Assembly: GCF_003367175.1 (NCBI RefSeq)
Contig: NZ_QRGA01000003.1
Span: forward strand, 434,681 to 498,680
Source: Trinickia dinghuensis
GTDB lineage: Bacteria; Pseudomonadota; Gammaproteobacteria; Burkholderiales; Burkholderiaceae
Length of the DNA stretch: 64,000 nucleotides
Direction: 5' to 3'
Notes under the pieces: model-generated
The model's database searches: none
Seen by the model: the letters and a program-made list of their open reading frames with translations, nothing else
What the model was told of the DNA's origin: nothing
Part shown: positions 8,269 through 17,581 of the stretch, piece after piece
Layout of the letters: every line of letters begins with the position of its first letter
Numbering within the stretch: position 1 is the first letter of the stretch
Translations under genes and position numbers: made by a program

Positions 8269-9873
8269 TCACGCCGCCAGCCGTGTCGTGCGCGATGACG
8301 GGCTTGAACTCGACCTCACCGCGGAGAGATGCGTGGGGCGGTGCGCCACGGCAGCCTGCGACGTTTCGCCGACATTGAACATCGCGATCGCGTCACGCAG
8401 CGCTTGCATCTGCTGAGCCATCGACTGCGAAGCGGCCGACAGCTCTTCGACGAGCGCCGCATTTTGCTGCGTGACTTCATCCATGTGGCTGACCGCTTGA
8501 TTGACCTGCGCGATGCCGCGACTCTGCTCGCTCGATGCGGCCGAAATTTCATCGACGACGTCGGCCACTTTACCGGCACCCTGCTGGATCTCGGCCATCG
8601 TGCGCCGGACCTGTGCCGCTTGCGACTCGCCGGTGGTGACCGTCGTGACCGACGACTCGATCAACCCCTTGATTTCCTTGGCCGCGCTCGATGCGCGCTG
8701 CGCGAGGCTGCGCACTTCGCCCGCCACGACGGCGAAGCCTCTGCCTTGCTCGCCGGCGCGCGCCGCTTCCACGGCGGCATTGAGCGCGAGGATGTTCGTC
8801 TGGAACGCGATGCCCTCGATCAGCGCGGTGATTTCTCCGATGCGCGACGAATGCCGGCTGATCTCGGCCATCGTCCCCACCATCGCCTCGACGACACCGT
8901 GCGCCGTATGAGCGACCGATGAAGCGTTGCCGGCCAGCGCGCTCGCCGCCTTGGCGTTCTCGGCGTTCTCGGCGTTCTGCGACACGGTAGCCGTCAGTTC
9001 CTCCATGCTCGCCGCGCTTTCTTCGAGCGAAGCGGCTTGCGTCTCGGTTCGGGCCGACAGATCGGCATTGCCGGCGGCGATTTCATGCGTCGCGCTGTTG
9101 GCCGATTCGGAGGCCGTCCACACTTCGCGCAGCGCAGCCGACACGCGTTCGATCAGATCGTTGAATGCGATGGCGATGCGCGTCAGTTCGTCGTTGCCGA
9201 GCACCGGCGCGCGCAGCGTGAAATCGCGCGAACCGCTGATGCGCTCGATCGCCCCCCGCAGCGAGGTAATACCGGCGTTGAGGGAGCGCGAGAGCTTGAA
9301 GATCATGGCGCAGACGATTGCCATGCCGGTCAGCATGACCGAAAGCACGATGATGAACACCGTATCGACGAGCGAGTGCGCATCGGCGCTGCGCCGCTCG
9401 GCGACCTTGTTCATCTCCGTCGCCATCTTTTCGAGGTCGTGCTGGAACGGCTCGAAATCGGAGTGATAGAGGGCCGTCGTCTGGTCGGTGGCGCCCTTCG
9501 CGTCATGCGTCGCGAGGTCGAACAGCGCATGCGACTTCCGGTCGTACGCGGTCCACTTGGCGACGATGGCGCGGAACGCGTCGGCACGCGTGGGATCGAC
9601 GATCGTCGAGTTCAACGTCGACGACCACTTGTCGACGTTGTGCTCGGCGTCCGAGAAGATCTTCTTGGTATCGTCGGCCGTCGGATCGAGCTGAATCGTG
9701 GAGAGCGCGCTCGCCTTGATTTCGGTGACGCCCTGCAAGACTTTCTCTCGTTCGTGCGAGACGTCTTCGGCCTTCATCGCCGCATTCAGGCCGATTGCGC
9801 ATATGAGAACGCCGGCGCCCATCGAGAGCACGGTCACCAGTGAAAACACTTGCAGCTTGCGCCGAATATTCAT
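8269..9873 (-). CDS. Methyl-accepting chemotaxis protein 1
   Basis: Transmembrane chemoreceptor of 534 residues: TM1 at about 9-29, a periplasmic helical sensor segment to about 170, TM2 at about 171-193, a HAMP linker, then the cytoplasmic signalling coiled coil with the hairpin tip motif '[21 protein letters not shown]'. The start is set at the ATG at 9873 ('MNIRRKLQ'), where TM1 begins. The C terminus lacks the NWETF-type pentapeptide of methylation-enzyme tethering. The signalling arm contains a perfect 9-bp tandem repeat encoding Asn-Ala-Glu twice (see findings). No che genes are nearby, so it serves a remotely encoded pathway. The ligand is unknown. Confidence 0.93.
   Translation of the reverse strand: MNIRRKLQVFSLVTVLSMGAGVLICAIGLNAAMKAEDVSHEREKVLQGVTEIKASALSTIQLDPTADDTKKIFSDAEHNVDKWSSTLNSTIVDPTRADAFRAIVAKWTAYDRKSHALFDLATHDAKGATDQTTALYHSDFEPFQHDLEKMATEMNKVAERRSADAHSLVDTVFIIVLSVMLTGMAIVCAMIFKLSRSLNAGITSLRGAIERISGSRDFTLRAPVLGNDELTRIAIAFNDLIERVSAALREVWTASESANSATHEIAAGNADLSARTETQAASLEESAASMEELTATVSQNAENAENAKAASALAGNASSVAHTAHGVVEAMVGTMAEISRHSSRIGEITALIEGIAFQTNILALNAAVEAARAGEQGRGFAVVAGEVRSLAQRASSAAKEIKGLIESSVTTVTTGESQAAQVRRTMAEIQQGAGKVADVVDEISAASSEQSRGIAQVNQAVSHMDEVTQQNAALVEELSAASQSMAQQMQALRDAIAMFNVGETSQAAVAHRPTHLSAVRSSSSPSSRTTRLAA
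8953..8979. repeat. 9-bp tandem repeat inside chemoreceptor gene
   Basis: Three direct copies of GGCGTTCT(C/G) sit in frame in the chemoreceptor gene. On the coding strand they specify the segment [10 protein letters not shown]. Compared with the second chemoreceptor of this window, the segment between 'TV' and 'GIAFQ' is exactly three residues longer. Confidence 0.9.
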
Positions 9874-9994
9874 CGTAGGCCTCGCGATTAGGATGGCGGA
9901 CATGGACGCGCGCACTGCCTGTTGCGGGTCGTCTCATGTCTTTACGGCGGGCCGCCGATGAACATTGAGTGCGGACAAACACCAAAAAATCCTA

Positions 9995-11068
9995 CTACGC
10001 AGGCGCAAACCGCACGACGCCGTCCCCGCCCTCCTGCCGCTCGAGTTCGCCCGCCAGCCACAGCAGGTGCAAGTGAGCGAGCGCCTCGCCCATCGCGAAC
10101 GTCGTCTGATGAATATCCAGCGCGCGCTTGAACATCAGCGGCACGATGTCGGCCGCGCTCATCGGCCGGGCGGCGCAGGCCTCGCTCACCTCGGCCAGCC
10201 GCGCCACGTGATGCGCGCGCAACTGAGCGATACGCGTATGCAGGCCGCGGAACGGCTTGCCGTGCGACGGCAGCACGAGCGTATCGGCCGGCATCTGCTC
10301 ATAGCGCCCGAGCGATTCCAGATACAGCGCCAGCGGATTGCCCTCCGGTTCGATGTCGAAGACGGAGACGTTCGTCGAAATACGCGGCAGCACCATGTCG
10401 CCCGAAATCAGCACGCCGGTGGCCTCGCAGAAAAGCGCCGCGTGTTCGGGCGAGTGGCCGTACCCCGTGACGACGCGCCAAGCATTCCCGCCGATGGGCA
10501 CGACATCGCCTTCGCGCATGCGCCGATACTGCGTCGGCATCGACGGGACCAGCTTCGCGTAGTAGTCGCGCCGGTTGCGCAGCTTATCGAGTGCGACGGG
10601 ATCCGCCAAACCGTGGCGAGCGAAGTGGCGCGCCGCGCCCTCGCCTCCGGCATTCGATCCGTCGCCGGCGGCCATCACGCGTCCGAGCATGTATTCGCCG
10701 AGCGTGATCCACAGCCGCACGTTCCAGCGCTCGCGCTCGCCGCCCTTGCAGATCCAATCGGCCAGCCCGAGATGATCGGGGTGACAATGCGTGACGATCG
10801 TGCGCAAGACGGGCAGCCCCCCCAGCTCGTGCTCGAAAACGTGCTCCCAGTTGGCTTTGATGGTGTCGTCGGCAATGCCGCAATCGACGACGGTCCATCC
10901 TGCCCGGCCGTCGATTTCGTCACGGAGCAGCCATAGATTGATGTGGTCGAGCGCGAACGGCAGCGGCATGCGCACCCAATAGACACCGGGCGCAACCTCG
11001 TGCAACCGCCCCGGGTCGGGCAACGTATCGGTGAACGGATAATCGAGTTGGTGTTCCAACGCATTCAT
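9995..11068 (-). CDS. Metallo-beta-lactamase-fold hydrolase
   Basis: The 357-residue product carries the zinc-binding signature 'THCHPDHLG' (HxHxDH) plus a downstream metal-ligand His near 'GYGHSPEHAAL' and Asp in 'LISGDMVLP', in the order of the glyoxalase-II-like branch. The C-terminal helical portion ('RALDIHQTTFAMGEALAHL') is typical of MBL-fold proteins clustered with acyl-CoA catabolic genes. The start is the ATG at 11068 ('MNALEHQLDYPF'). It is transcribed away from liuR, with 102 bases between the two start codons, so both probably share the regulatory region. A thioesterase or lactonase role is possible but unproven. Confidence 0.85.
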   Translation of the reverse strand: MNALEHQLDYPFTDTLPDPGRLHEVAPGVYWVRMPLPFALDHINLWLLRDEIDGRAGWTVVDCGIADDTIKANWEHVFEHELGGLPVLRTIVTHCHPDHLGLADWICKGGERERWNVRLWITLGEYMLGRVMAAGDGSNAGGEGAARHFARHGLADPVALDKLRNRRDYYAKLVPSMPTQYRRMREGDVVPIGGNAWRVVTGYGHSPEHAALFCEATGVLISGDMVLPRISTNVSVFDIEPEGNPLALYLESLGRYEQMPADTLVLPSHGKPFRGLHTRIAQLRAHHVARLAEVSEACAARPMSAADIVPLMFKRALDIHQTTFAMGEALAHLHLLWLAGELERQEGGDGVVRFAPA

Positions 11069-11123
11069 CGGCAAAATCTCGGTCGAACGCAACCGGCCCA
11101 TCGCCAGTTGCACAATATTCAAG

Positions 11124-11154
11124 TTGACGATAACGTAAACGTCCGTCGATTCTA
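11124..11154 (+). promoter_or_regulatory. Probable LiuR operator and promoter of liuR-aceK
   Basis: Between the divergent MBL hydrolase and liuR genes lies TTGACG (11124-11129) resembling a -35 box, 18 bases from a weak -10 (GATTCT, 11148-11153). The spacer holds the near-palindrome GACGATAACGTAAACGTC (11126-11143; 14 of 18 positions symmetric). MerR-family regulators bind such dyads inside spacers, and published LiuR sites in proteobacteria are, as I recall, of similar GACGT...ACGT character. The assignment is inference from position and symmetry. Confidence 0.55.
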
Positions 11155-11170
11155 CCCCGACGCACCCGCC

Positions 11171-11632
11171 ATGAACCAGCACTTCACGATCACCGAACTC
11201 GCACGCGAATTCGACGTCACGCCCCGCGCCATCCGCTTCTACGAAGACCAGGGGCTGCTCGCGCCGCGCCGCGAGGGCTCGAGCGGCCTGCGGCGCGTTT
11301 ATTCGAATCGCGACCGCACGCGTCTGAAGCTGACGCTGCGGGGCAAACGGCTGGGCTTCACGCTGTCCGAGATTCGGGATTTGCTCGACCTGTACGAATC
11401 GCCAACCGATACCGTACCGCAATTGCATGCGTTCCTCGCGACGATCGCCGAGCACCGCCAAGTGCTCGAACGTCAGCTCGAGGATTTGACGGCCACGCTC
11501 GAGGATCTCGCGCAATACGAAACGCAGTGCCGCTCGATGCTGGCCGAGAACGGTATCGACTGCGTGCGCAGCGGTAGTCGTACCGATGCCTCGAACGACA
11601 ATCTCGCCCAATCCGAGTCCGAGCGCCCATGA
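11171..11632 (+). CDS. liuR: MerR-family transcriptional regulator, LiuR type
   Basis: The 153-residue product has the MerR DNA-binding N terminus ('[26 protein letters not shown]', residues 5-30), the '[23 protein letters not shown]' second wing typical of LiuR, and a C-terminal coiled-coil dimerisation helix (about residues 85-125). LiuR regulators control leucine/isovalerate and related acyl-CoA catabolism in proteobacteria. ATG 11171 is chosen over longer frames because the conserved domain begins there. Its stop overlaps the aceK start (ATGA, 11629-11632), so the regulator is translationally coupled to the isocitrate dehydrogenase kinase/phosphatase. Cysteines near residues 122 and 136 are not in known metal-binding positions. 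Confidence 0.85.
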   Translation: MNQHFTITELAREFDVTPRAIRFYEDQGLLAPRREGSSGLRRVYSNRDRTRLKLTLRGKRLGFTLSEIRDLLDLYESPTDTVPQLHAFLATIAEHRQVLERQLEDLTATLEDLAQYETQCRSMLAENGIDCVRSGSRTDASNDNLAQSESERP

Positions 11633-13482
11633 AGCACTTTCCCAAACTGCTGTCGTCGCAGATCGGCTTCGACGTCGCGCAGACGATGCTCGAGGGCTTT
11701 AATGGCCATTACAGCAATTTTCGCGCGGCGGCCGTGCATGCGAAGACGCTGTTCGAAGCCGCCGACTGGCTCGCGCTGCAGACGCTCGCGCGCGACCGGA
11801 TCGCATCGTACGACGATCGCGTCGACGAATGCGTGCGCCTGCTCGAGGACGAATACGACGCCGAGAACATCGACGACGAAGTCTGGCAGCAGATCAAGCT
11901 GCACTACATCGGCCTGCTGACGAACCACCTGCAGCCCGAATGCGCCGAAACGTTCTTCAACTCGGTCTGCTGCAAGATCCTGCACCGCTCGTACTTCAAC
12001 AACGACTTCATCTTCGTGCGGCCCGTGATTTCGACGGAATACCTCGAGAACGAGGAGCCGGCCGCCAAGCCGACCTATCGCGCCTACTACCCCGGCAAGG
12101 ACGGCCTGCCCGCGACGCTCGAGCGCATCGTCACGAATTTTCAGCTCGAGCCGCCCTTCGAGGATTTGACGCGCGACGTCGCCTGCATCATCGATACGAT
12201 CCACGACACGTTCGGCGCGTTTTCGGAAGCGTTCAACTTCCAGGTGCATGTGCTGTCGTCGCTGTTCTTCCGCAACAAAGCCGCCTACATCATCGGCCGC
12301 ATCATCAACGGCGAAGTCATGGTGCCGTTCGCCGTGCCGATCCGCCATGTGAAGCCGGGCCTGCTCGCGCTCGATACCGTCCTGCTCAAGCGCGAACAGC
12401 TCCTGATCATCTTCAGCTTTTCGCACTCGTACTTTCTCGTCGACATGGACGTGCCCTCGGCCTACGTCGATTTCCTCGGCACGGTCATGCCGGGCAAGCC
12501 GAAGGCTGAAATCTATACGTCCGTCGGTTTGCAGAAGCAAGGCAAGAACAACTTCTACCGCGATCTGCTCAAGCATCTTTCGCATTCGAGCGACCACTTC
12601 ATCGTCGCGCCCGGGATCAAGGGGCTCGTGATGGTCGTGTTCACGCTGCCGTCGTTCCCGTACGTCTTCAAGATCATCAAGGACGTATTTCCGCCGCCGA
12701 AAGATACGACGCGCCAGAAGATCCAAGACAAGTATCTGCTCGTGAAGCGCCACGACCGACTCGGGCGCATGGCCGACACGCTCGAATACTCGAGCGTCGC
12801 GCTGCCGCTCTCGCGCCTGGACGAGATGCTCGTGCGCGAACTCGAGAAAGAAGCGCCTTCGATGATCGAGTACGAAGGCGACTGCCTCGTCATCAAGCAC
12901 GTTTATATCGAGCGCCGCATGGTGCCGCTCAACATGTTCCTGCAAAACGGCAACGAAGCCGACATCGAACACGCGATCAAGGAGTACGGCGATGCGGTCA
13001 AGGAGCTCATGCAGGCGAACATCTTCCCGGGCGACATGCTCTACAAGAACTTCGGCGTGACGCGCCACGGCCGGGTCGTCTTCTACGACTATGACGAGAT
13101 CGAATATCTGACGGACTGCAACGTGCGCCACGTGCCGCAGGCGCGGACCGAGGAGGATGAAATGTCGGCCGAACCCTGGTACAGCGTCGCGCCGAACGAC
13201 ATCTTCCCCGAAACCTATTCGACGTTCCTGCTCGGCGATCCCACGGTGCGCCAGTACTTCATGCGCCATCACGCCGATTTCTTCGACCCCAAGCTCTGGC
13301 AAAAACACAAGGATCTGCTGCTCAAGGGCGAATTGCCCGACTTCTTTCCCTATGACGGCGGCGTGCGCTTTTGCAATCGCTTTCCCGCGCGGTTCGCCGC
13401 GCCGCGCGATGCCGATACGGTGCAAGACGCCGCATCGGCGCGCGCGGACGGCAGCGGCCCCGACGCCGCTCGCGCGGCATGA
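11629..13482 (+). CDS. aceK: Isocitrate dehydrogenase kinase/phosphatase AceK
   Basis: Bifunctional enzyme of 617 residues that phosphorylates and dephosphorylates isocitrate dehydrogenase, setting flux between the TCA cycle and the glyoxylate bypass. Family features include '[21 protein letters not shown]' near residue 205, the ATP-binding segment '[14 protein letters not shown]' near 345, and the catalytic-loop region '[25 protein letters not shown]' near 465-490. Length is normal for AceK. In enterobacteria aceK closes the aceBAK operon; here it is instead coupled to liuR by a four-base overlap and followed after 79 bases by a carbonic anhydrase gene. The C-terminal 25 residues are Ala/Asp-rich and variable. 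Confidence 0.96.
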   Translation: MKHFPKLLSSQIGFDVAQTMLEGFNGHYSNFRAAAVHAKTLFEAADWLALQTLARDRIASYDDRVDECVRLLEDEYDAENIDDEVWQQIKLHYIGLLTNHLQPECAETFFNSVCCKILHRSYFNNDFIFVRPVISTEYLENEEPAAKPTYRAYYPGKDGLPATLERIVTNFQLEPPFEDLTRDVACIIDTIHDTFGAFSEAFNFQVHVLSSLFFRNKAAYIIGRIINGEVMVPFAVPIRHVKPGLLALDTVLLKREQLLIIFSFSHSYFLVDMDVPSAYVDFLGTVMPGKPKAEIYTSVGLQKQGKNNFYRDLLKHLSHSSDHFIVAPGIKGLVMVVFTLPSFPYVFKIIKDVFPPPKDTTRQKIQDKYLLVKRHDRLGRMADTLEYSSVALPLSRLDEMLVRELEKEAPSMIEYEGDCLVIKHVYIERRMVPLNMFLQNGNEADIEHAIKEYGDAVKELMQANIFPGDMLYKNFGVTRHGRVVFYDYDEIEYLTDCNVRHVPQARTEEDEMSAEPWYSVAPNDIFPETYSTFLLGDPTVRQYFMRHHADFFDPKLWQKHKDLLLKGELPDFFPYDGGVRFCNRFPARFAAPRDADTVQDAASARADGSGPDAARAA

Positions 13483-13561
13483 GCGACGAGCGACGCATAC
13501 CCGGCCGCCGTCCCCCCGATAGCCCTTCAGGGCTCAACCACCACGACGCAGACGACGCACT

Positions 13562-14323
13562 ATGAACGATCAGAACCATCCGCTCGCCCAGCTATTCGCC
13601 AACAACGAAGCATGGGTCGAGCGCAAGCTCGCCGAAGACCCGCAATACTTCGCACGCCTTGCCGATCAGCAGGCGCCCGAGTATCTCTGGATCGGCTGCT
13701 CCGATTCGCGCGTGCCCGCGAACCAGATCATCGGCCTGCCGCCGGGCGAAGTGTTCGTCCACCGCAACATCGCGAACGTCGTCGTCCACTCGGATCTGAA
13801 CTGCCTGTCGGTCATCCAGTTCGCCGTCGATCTGCTCAAGGTCAAGCACATCATGGTGGTGGGGCACTACGGCTGCTCCGGCGTCGGCGCCGCGCTGCAC
13901 GACCGCCGCGTCGGCTTGGCCGACAACTGGCTGCACCACATCCAGGACGTGCGCGCCAAGCATGCCGCACTGCTCGAGGAGTGGCCGATGGTGACGCGTC
14001 ATCGCCGCCTCGTCGAACTCAATACGATCGAGCAAGTCGTCAACGTCTGCCGCACGACGATCGTCACCGATGCCTGGGCCCGCAGCCAGCCGCTCACGGT
14101 GCACGCGCTCGCCTACGGCGTGCACGACGGACGCGTGCGCAACATGGGCATGACCGTATCGGGCGCCGACGAGCTCGAGCCGACCTATCAACGCTGTATC
14201 GCCGCGCTGTCCGCCAAGCAGGCGGGATCGGCGCAGAACGACGTCCTCGCCGCCGACGCCGCGAGCCTCGCCGAGATCGAGGGCATCGCCAAGGGCGTGA
14301 TCAAGGAGATCAAGCATGACTGA
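13562..14323 (+). CDS. can: Beta-class carbonic anhydrase
   Basis: Zinc enzyme of 253 residues interconverting CO2 and bicarbonate. The ligands are visible in canonical spacing: Cys46-x-Asp48-x-Arg50 ('GCSDSRVPANQI') and His102-x-x-Cys105 ('GHYGCSGVGAA'), as in E. coli Can. The C-terminal tail continues about 30 residues beyond 'TYQRCIAALS', normal for Burkholderia homologues. It overlaps the thiolase start by eight bases, and lies 79 bases after aceK. In this acyl-CoA degradation run it would supply bicarbonate for biotin-dependent carboxylases (for example methylcrotonyl-CoA carboxylase), which is inference. Confidence 0.95.
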   Translation: MNDQNHPLAQLFANNEAWVERKLAEDPQYFARLADQQAPEYLWIGCSDSRVPANQIIGLPPGEVFVHRNIANVVVHSDLNCLSVIQFAVDLLKVKHIMVVGHYGCSGVGAALHDRRVGLADNWLHHIQDVRAKHAALLEEWPMVTRHRRLVELNTIEQVVNVCRTTIVTDAWARSQPLTVHALAYGVHDGRVRNMGMTVSGADELEPTYQRCIAALSAKQAGSAQNDVLAADAASLAEIEGIAKGVIKEIKHD

Positions 14324-15521
14324 TGCAACGCGCAACACGAAGGATCCGATCGTCATCGTCTCGGCGGCCCGCACGCCGATGGCGGCCTTCCAGGGCGAGT
14401 TCGCCTCGCTCACGTCGCCGCAGCTCGGGTCGAGCGCCATTGCCGCCGCGGTCGAACGCTCGGGGCTGAAAGCCGAGCAAATCGAGGAAGTGCTGATGGG
14501 GTGCGTGCTGCCCGCGGGCCTCGGCCAAGCACCGGCACGGCAAGCGGCATTGGGCGCGGGCCTGCCGCTCGCGACGGGCTGCACGACCGTCAACAAGATG
14601 TGCGGCTCGGGCATGCGCGCGGCGATGTTCGCGCATGACATGCTGGCGGCCGGCTCGGTCGACGTCATGATCGCGGGCGGCATGGAAAGCATGACGAACG
14701 CGCCGTATCTGCTGCCCAAGGCACGCGGCGGCATGCGCATGGGACACGGGCAAGTACTCGATCACATGTTCCTCGACGGCCTGGAAGACGCCTACGACAA
14801 GGGCCGCCTCATGGGCACCTTCGCCGAGGAGTGCGCGAGCGCCTACGGCTTCACGCGCGAGCAGCAGGACGCGTTCGCCATCGAATCGCTCGTGCGTGCG
14901 AAACGCGCGAACGAGGACGGCTCGTTCGCATGGGAGATCGCCCCGGTAAAGGTGGCGGGCCGCAAGGGCGACGAAGTCACGATCTCGCGCGACGAGCAGC
15001 CGTTCAAGGCCAATCTCGACAAGATTCCGACGCTCAAGCCGGCCTTCAGCAAGACGGGCACCGTCACGGCCGCGAACGCGTCGTCGATCTCCGACGGCGC
15101 TGCCGCGCTCGTCATGATGCGCGCGTCGACCGCCGAGAAGCTCGGCCTCGCGCCGCTCGCTCGCGTCGTCGGCCACTCGACGTTCGCGCAAGAGCCGTCG
15201 AAGTTCACCACGGCGCCCGTCGGCGCGATCCGCAAGCTGCTCGAAAAGAACGAGTGGCGCGCGAACGACGTCGATCTCTATGAAGTCAACGAAGCGTTCG
15301 CCGTCGTCACGATGGCGGCGATGAAGGACCATGCGCTGCCGCACGAGAAAGTCAACGTGAACGGCGGGGCCTGTGCGCTCGGCCATCCGATCGGCGCGTC
15401 GGGCGCGCGCATCCTCGTCACGCTGATCGGCGCGCTGCGCAATCGCGGCGCCAAGCGCGGCGTCGCGAGCCTGTGCATCGGCGGCGGCGAGGCGACGGCG
15501 ATGGGGATCGAACTCGTTTGA
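14316..15521 (+). CDS. Acetyl-CoA C-acetyltransferase (thiolase II)
   Basis: Degradative/biosynthetic thiolase of 401 residues that cleaves acetoacetyl-CoA or longer 3-ketoacyl-CoA to acetyl-CoA. Catalytic residues are intact: nucleophile Cys96 in 'NKMCGSGM', His357 in 'ALGHPIGASGAR' and Cys387 in 'LCIGGGEA'. Thiolase N- and C-domain halves have normal length. The start overlaps the carbonic anhydrase stop by eight bases, so the two are translationally coupled. Acetoacetate is the end product of leucine breakdown through HMG-CoA lyase (encoded at 29 kb), which this enzyme can finish after activation. The chain-length preference cannot be read from sequence. Confidence 0.93.
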   Translation: MTDATRNTKDPIVIVSAARTPMAAFQGEFASLTSPQLGSSAIAAAVERSGLKAEQIEEVLMGCVLPAGLGQAPARQAALGAGLPLATGCTTVNKMCGSGMRAAMFAHDMLAAGSVDVMIAGGMESMTNAPYLLPKARGGMRMGHGQVLDHMFLDGLEDAYDKGRLMGTFAEECASAYGFTREQQDAFAIESLVRAKRANEDGSFAWEIAPVKVAGRKGDEVTISRDEQPFKANLDKIPTLKPAFSKTGTVTAANASSISDGAAALVMMRASTAEKLGLAPLARVVGHSTFAQEPSKFTTAPVGAIRKLLEKNEWRANDVDLYEVNEAFAVVTMAAMKDHALPHEKVNVNGGACALGHPIGASGARILVTLIGALRNRGAKRGVASLCIGGGEATAMGIELV

Positions 15522-15537
15522 TCGAAGGCGTGCCGTG

Positions 15538-15561
15538 CCGGCGCGTCGATCGGCGCGCCGG
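15538..15561. other. Hairpin between thiolase and SDR genes
   Basis: CCGGCGCG (15538-15545) and CGCGCCGG (15554-15561) form a perfect 8-bp stem with an 8-base loop, 17 bases after the thiolase stop. There is no T-run, so this may stabilise or process the message rather than terminate it. Confidence 0.45.
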
Positions 15562-15627
15562 TCAAGGTCGAGGTCGAATCGAAGGCATCGGGCGTAAGGA
15601 ACGCATTCAACGCGTCCAACGCATCGG

Positions 15628-15640
15628 AAAGGAGGTGATC
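15628..15640 (+). promoter_or_regulatory. Exceptionally long Shine-Dalgarno sequence
   Basis: AAAGGAGGTGATC is a 13-base exact complement of the universal 16S rRNA 3' end (GATCACCTCCTTT), with GGAGG ending six bases before ATG 15642. It fixes that start codon beyond doubt and should give very strong initiation or ribosome stalling. Confidence 0.9.
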
Positions 15641-15641
15641 G

Positions 15642-16319
15642 ATGAAGACAGTCTTGATCGTCGGCGCATCGCGCGGCCTCGGTCATGAGTTCGTGCGCCA
15701 GTACGACGCGGCCGGATGGCGCGTGATCGCCACGGCGCGCGACGACCGCGCGCTCGCCGAACTCGATTCGTTGAACGCCACGTCGATTTCCCTCGACGTC
15801 ACCGAGCCGGACGACATCGCCGCGCTCGAATCCAAGCTCGCGGGCGAGCGGCTCGACACGGCGCTGATCGTGGCCGGCGTCTACGGACCGGCCACGGAAG
15901 GGGTCGAGCCGTTCACGGTCGAGGATTTCGATTACGTCATGACGACGAACGTGCGCGGCCCGATGATGCTGATGCCGGTGCTGCTGCCGCTCGTCGAATC
16001 GGCGCATGGCGTGCTCGGTGTCGTGTCCAGCCGCATGGGCAGCATTGCCGAAGCGACGGGCACGACGGGCTGGCTCTATCGCACGAGCAAGGCCGCCCTG
16101 AACTGCGCGCTGCGCGTCGCATCGTTGCAGACGCGGCGCGCGACCTGCCTCTCGCTTCACCCTGGCTGGGTGCGCACCGCCATGGGCGGCGCGCAAGCGG
16201 CGATCGACGTCGAGCGCAGCGTCTCGGGCATGCGCGCGGTCATTGCAGCGGCATCGGTCGATCGCGAGACCTATCACGGCCGGTTCGTGCAATACGACGG
16301 CACGGCGATCGATTGGTAG
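15642..16319 (+). CDS. Short-chain dehydrogenase/reductase (SDR), C-factor-like
   Basis: The 225-residue product begins with the Rossmann motif 'VLIVGASRGLGHEF' (residues 3-16) and carries an active-site pattern 'LYRTSKAALN' near residue 145 for Tyr-x-x-x-Lys, with Ser supplied by 'VSSRMGS'. This is the compact SDR subgroup that includes CsgA/C-factor-like proteins. ATG 15642 is dictated by the 13-base Shine-Dalgarno just before it. The gene lies 120 bases after thiolase and 128 before acyl-CoA dehydrogenase, so it is likely part of the liuR-led run. A hydroxyacyl-CoA substrate is plausible by context only. Confidence 0.82.
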   Translation: MKTVLIVGASRGLGHEFVRQYDAAGWRVIATARDDRALAELDSLNATSISLDVTEPDDIAALESKLAGERLDTALIVAGVYGPATEGVEPFTVEDFDYVMTTNVRGPMMLMPVLLPLVESAHGVLGVVSSRMGSIAEATGTTGWLYRTSKAALNCALRVASLQTRRATCLSLHPGWVRTAMGGAQAAIDVERSVSGMRAVIAAASVDRETYHGRFVQYDGTAIDW

Positions 16320-16341
16320 TCCCGGTAGTTCCGGTAGTTCC
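16315..16341. repeat. Three 9-bp tandem repeats at the SDR stop codon
   Basis: GGTAGTCCC (16315-16323) is followed by two copies of GGTAGTTCC (16324-16341). The first copy contains the SDR stop codon TAG. Slippage here would leave the protein unchanged but alter the intergenic spacing. Confidence 0.85.
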
Positions 16342-16447
16342 GGCGAACGTCATGCTCGGCGCGCACCGGCCTCGCTGCGACCTCACGCCGGCCACAATGA
16401 TTAGAAAGCAGTCCTAACCAAATACGGAATTCACGGAGACATCCTCC

Positions 16448-17581
16448 ATGGTGCTCGACCAAGACCACTCGATGATACGCGACGCCGTGCGCACGTTCGT
16501 GCGCGAGGCCATCGCGCCGCACGCGGCCGCGTGGGATCGCGAGCGCACGTTCCCGAAAACCGTGCACAAGCAGCTTGCCGAACTCGGCGCCTACGGCGTG
16601 CTCGTGCCGAGCGAGTATGGCGGCGCGGGGCTCGATGCGCTCGCGCTGGCGATCATGCTCGAGGAAATCGCGGCAGGCGACGGCGGCACGTCCACAGCCG
16701 TCTCCGTCAATAATTGCCCCGTTTGCAGCATCTTGCTCGCCTACGGCAGCGAGCAGCAAAAGCGCGAATGGCTCACCCCGCTCGCGAGCGGCGACATGCT
16801 CGGCGCGTTTTGTCTGACCGAACCGCAAGCGGGGTCGGACGCATCGGCGCTGCGCACAGTCGCCGTGCGCGACGGCGACAGCTACGTCATCGACGGCGTC
16901 AAGCAATTCATTACGAGCGGCAAGAACGGCGACGTCGCAATCGTGATGGCCGTCACCGACAAAGCCGCCGGCAAGCGCGGCATCAGCGCGTTCATCGTGC
17001 CGACGAATGCGCCCGGCTACATCGTCGCCCGGCTCGAAGACAAACTCGGCCAGCATTCGTCGGACACGGCGCAGATCGTCTTCGAAGGCTGCCGGATCCC
17101 GGCCGCCAATCGGATCGGCGCCGAGGGCGAAGGCTACAAGATTGCGCTCTCGGGGCTAGAAGGCGGACGCATCGGCATCGCGGCGCAAAGCGTCGGCATG
17201 GCGCGCGCGGCGTTTGAGGCGGCGCTCGCCTATGCGCGCGAACGGGAAAGCTTCGGCCAGCCTCTGTATGCGCACCAGGCCGTTCAATTCCGCTTCGCCG
17301 AGATGGCCACGCAACTCGAAGCCGCGCGTCAGCTCGTCTGGCATGCCGCCTCGCTCAAGGACGCGGGCCTGCCGTGCCTGACCGAAGCGGCGATGGCCAA
17401 GCTGTTCGCCTCCGAGGCGGCCGAGCGCATCTGCTCGAGCGCGATCCAAGCATTCGGTGGCTACGGCTACGTCAGCGACTTCCCCGTCGAACGCATCTAT
17501 CGCGACGTGCGCGTTTGTCAGATCTATGAGGGCACGAGCGATATCCAGAAGATTCTGATCGCGCGAGGCCTGGCGCAATGA
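16448..17581 (+). CDS. Acyl-CoA dehydrogenase
   Basis: FAD enzyme of 377 residues that introduces the alpha-beta double bond in acyl-CoA esters. Signatures are 'AFCLTEPQAGSDASAL' near residue 120 (flavin/substrate motif I), 'FGQPLYAHQAVQFRFAEMA' near 260, and 'QAFGGYGYVSDFPVERIYRDVRV' near 340. The catalytic glutamate is in 'QIYEGTSDIQKILIAR' (Glu near 360), the position used by short- and medium-chain enzymes rather than the isovaleryl-CoA type. The stop overlaps the ychJ start by four bases. It belongs to the liuR-led run, and the exact acyl chain is undetermined. Confidence 0.93.
   Translation: MVLDQDHSMIRDAVRTFVREAIAPHAAAWDRERTFPKTVHKQLAELGAYGVLVPSEYGGAGLDALALAIMLEEIAAGDGGTSTAVSVNNCPVCSILLAYGSEQQKREWLTPLASGDMLGAFCLTEPQAGSDASALRTVAVRDGDSYVIDGVKQFITSGKNGDVAIVMAVTDKAAGKRGISAFIVPTNAPGYIVARLEDKLGQHSSDTAQIVFEGCRIPAANRIGAEGEGYKIALSGLEGGRIGIAAQSVGMARAAFEAALAYARERESFGQPLYAHQAVQFRFAEMATQLEAARQLVWHAASLKDAGLPCLTEAAMAKLFASEAAERICSSAIQAFGGYGYVSDFPVERIYRDVRVCQIYEGTSDIQKILIARGLAQ

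Noticed and set aside
11473-13425. A 650-codon minus-strand frame opposite aceK
   Set aside because: Antisense shadow of a fully conserved AceK; no ribosome site.
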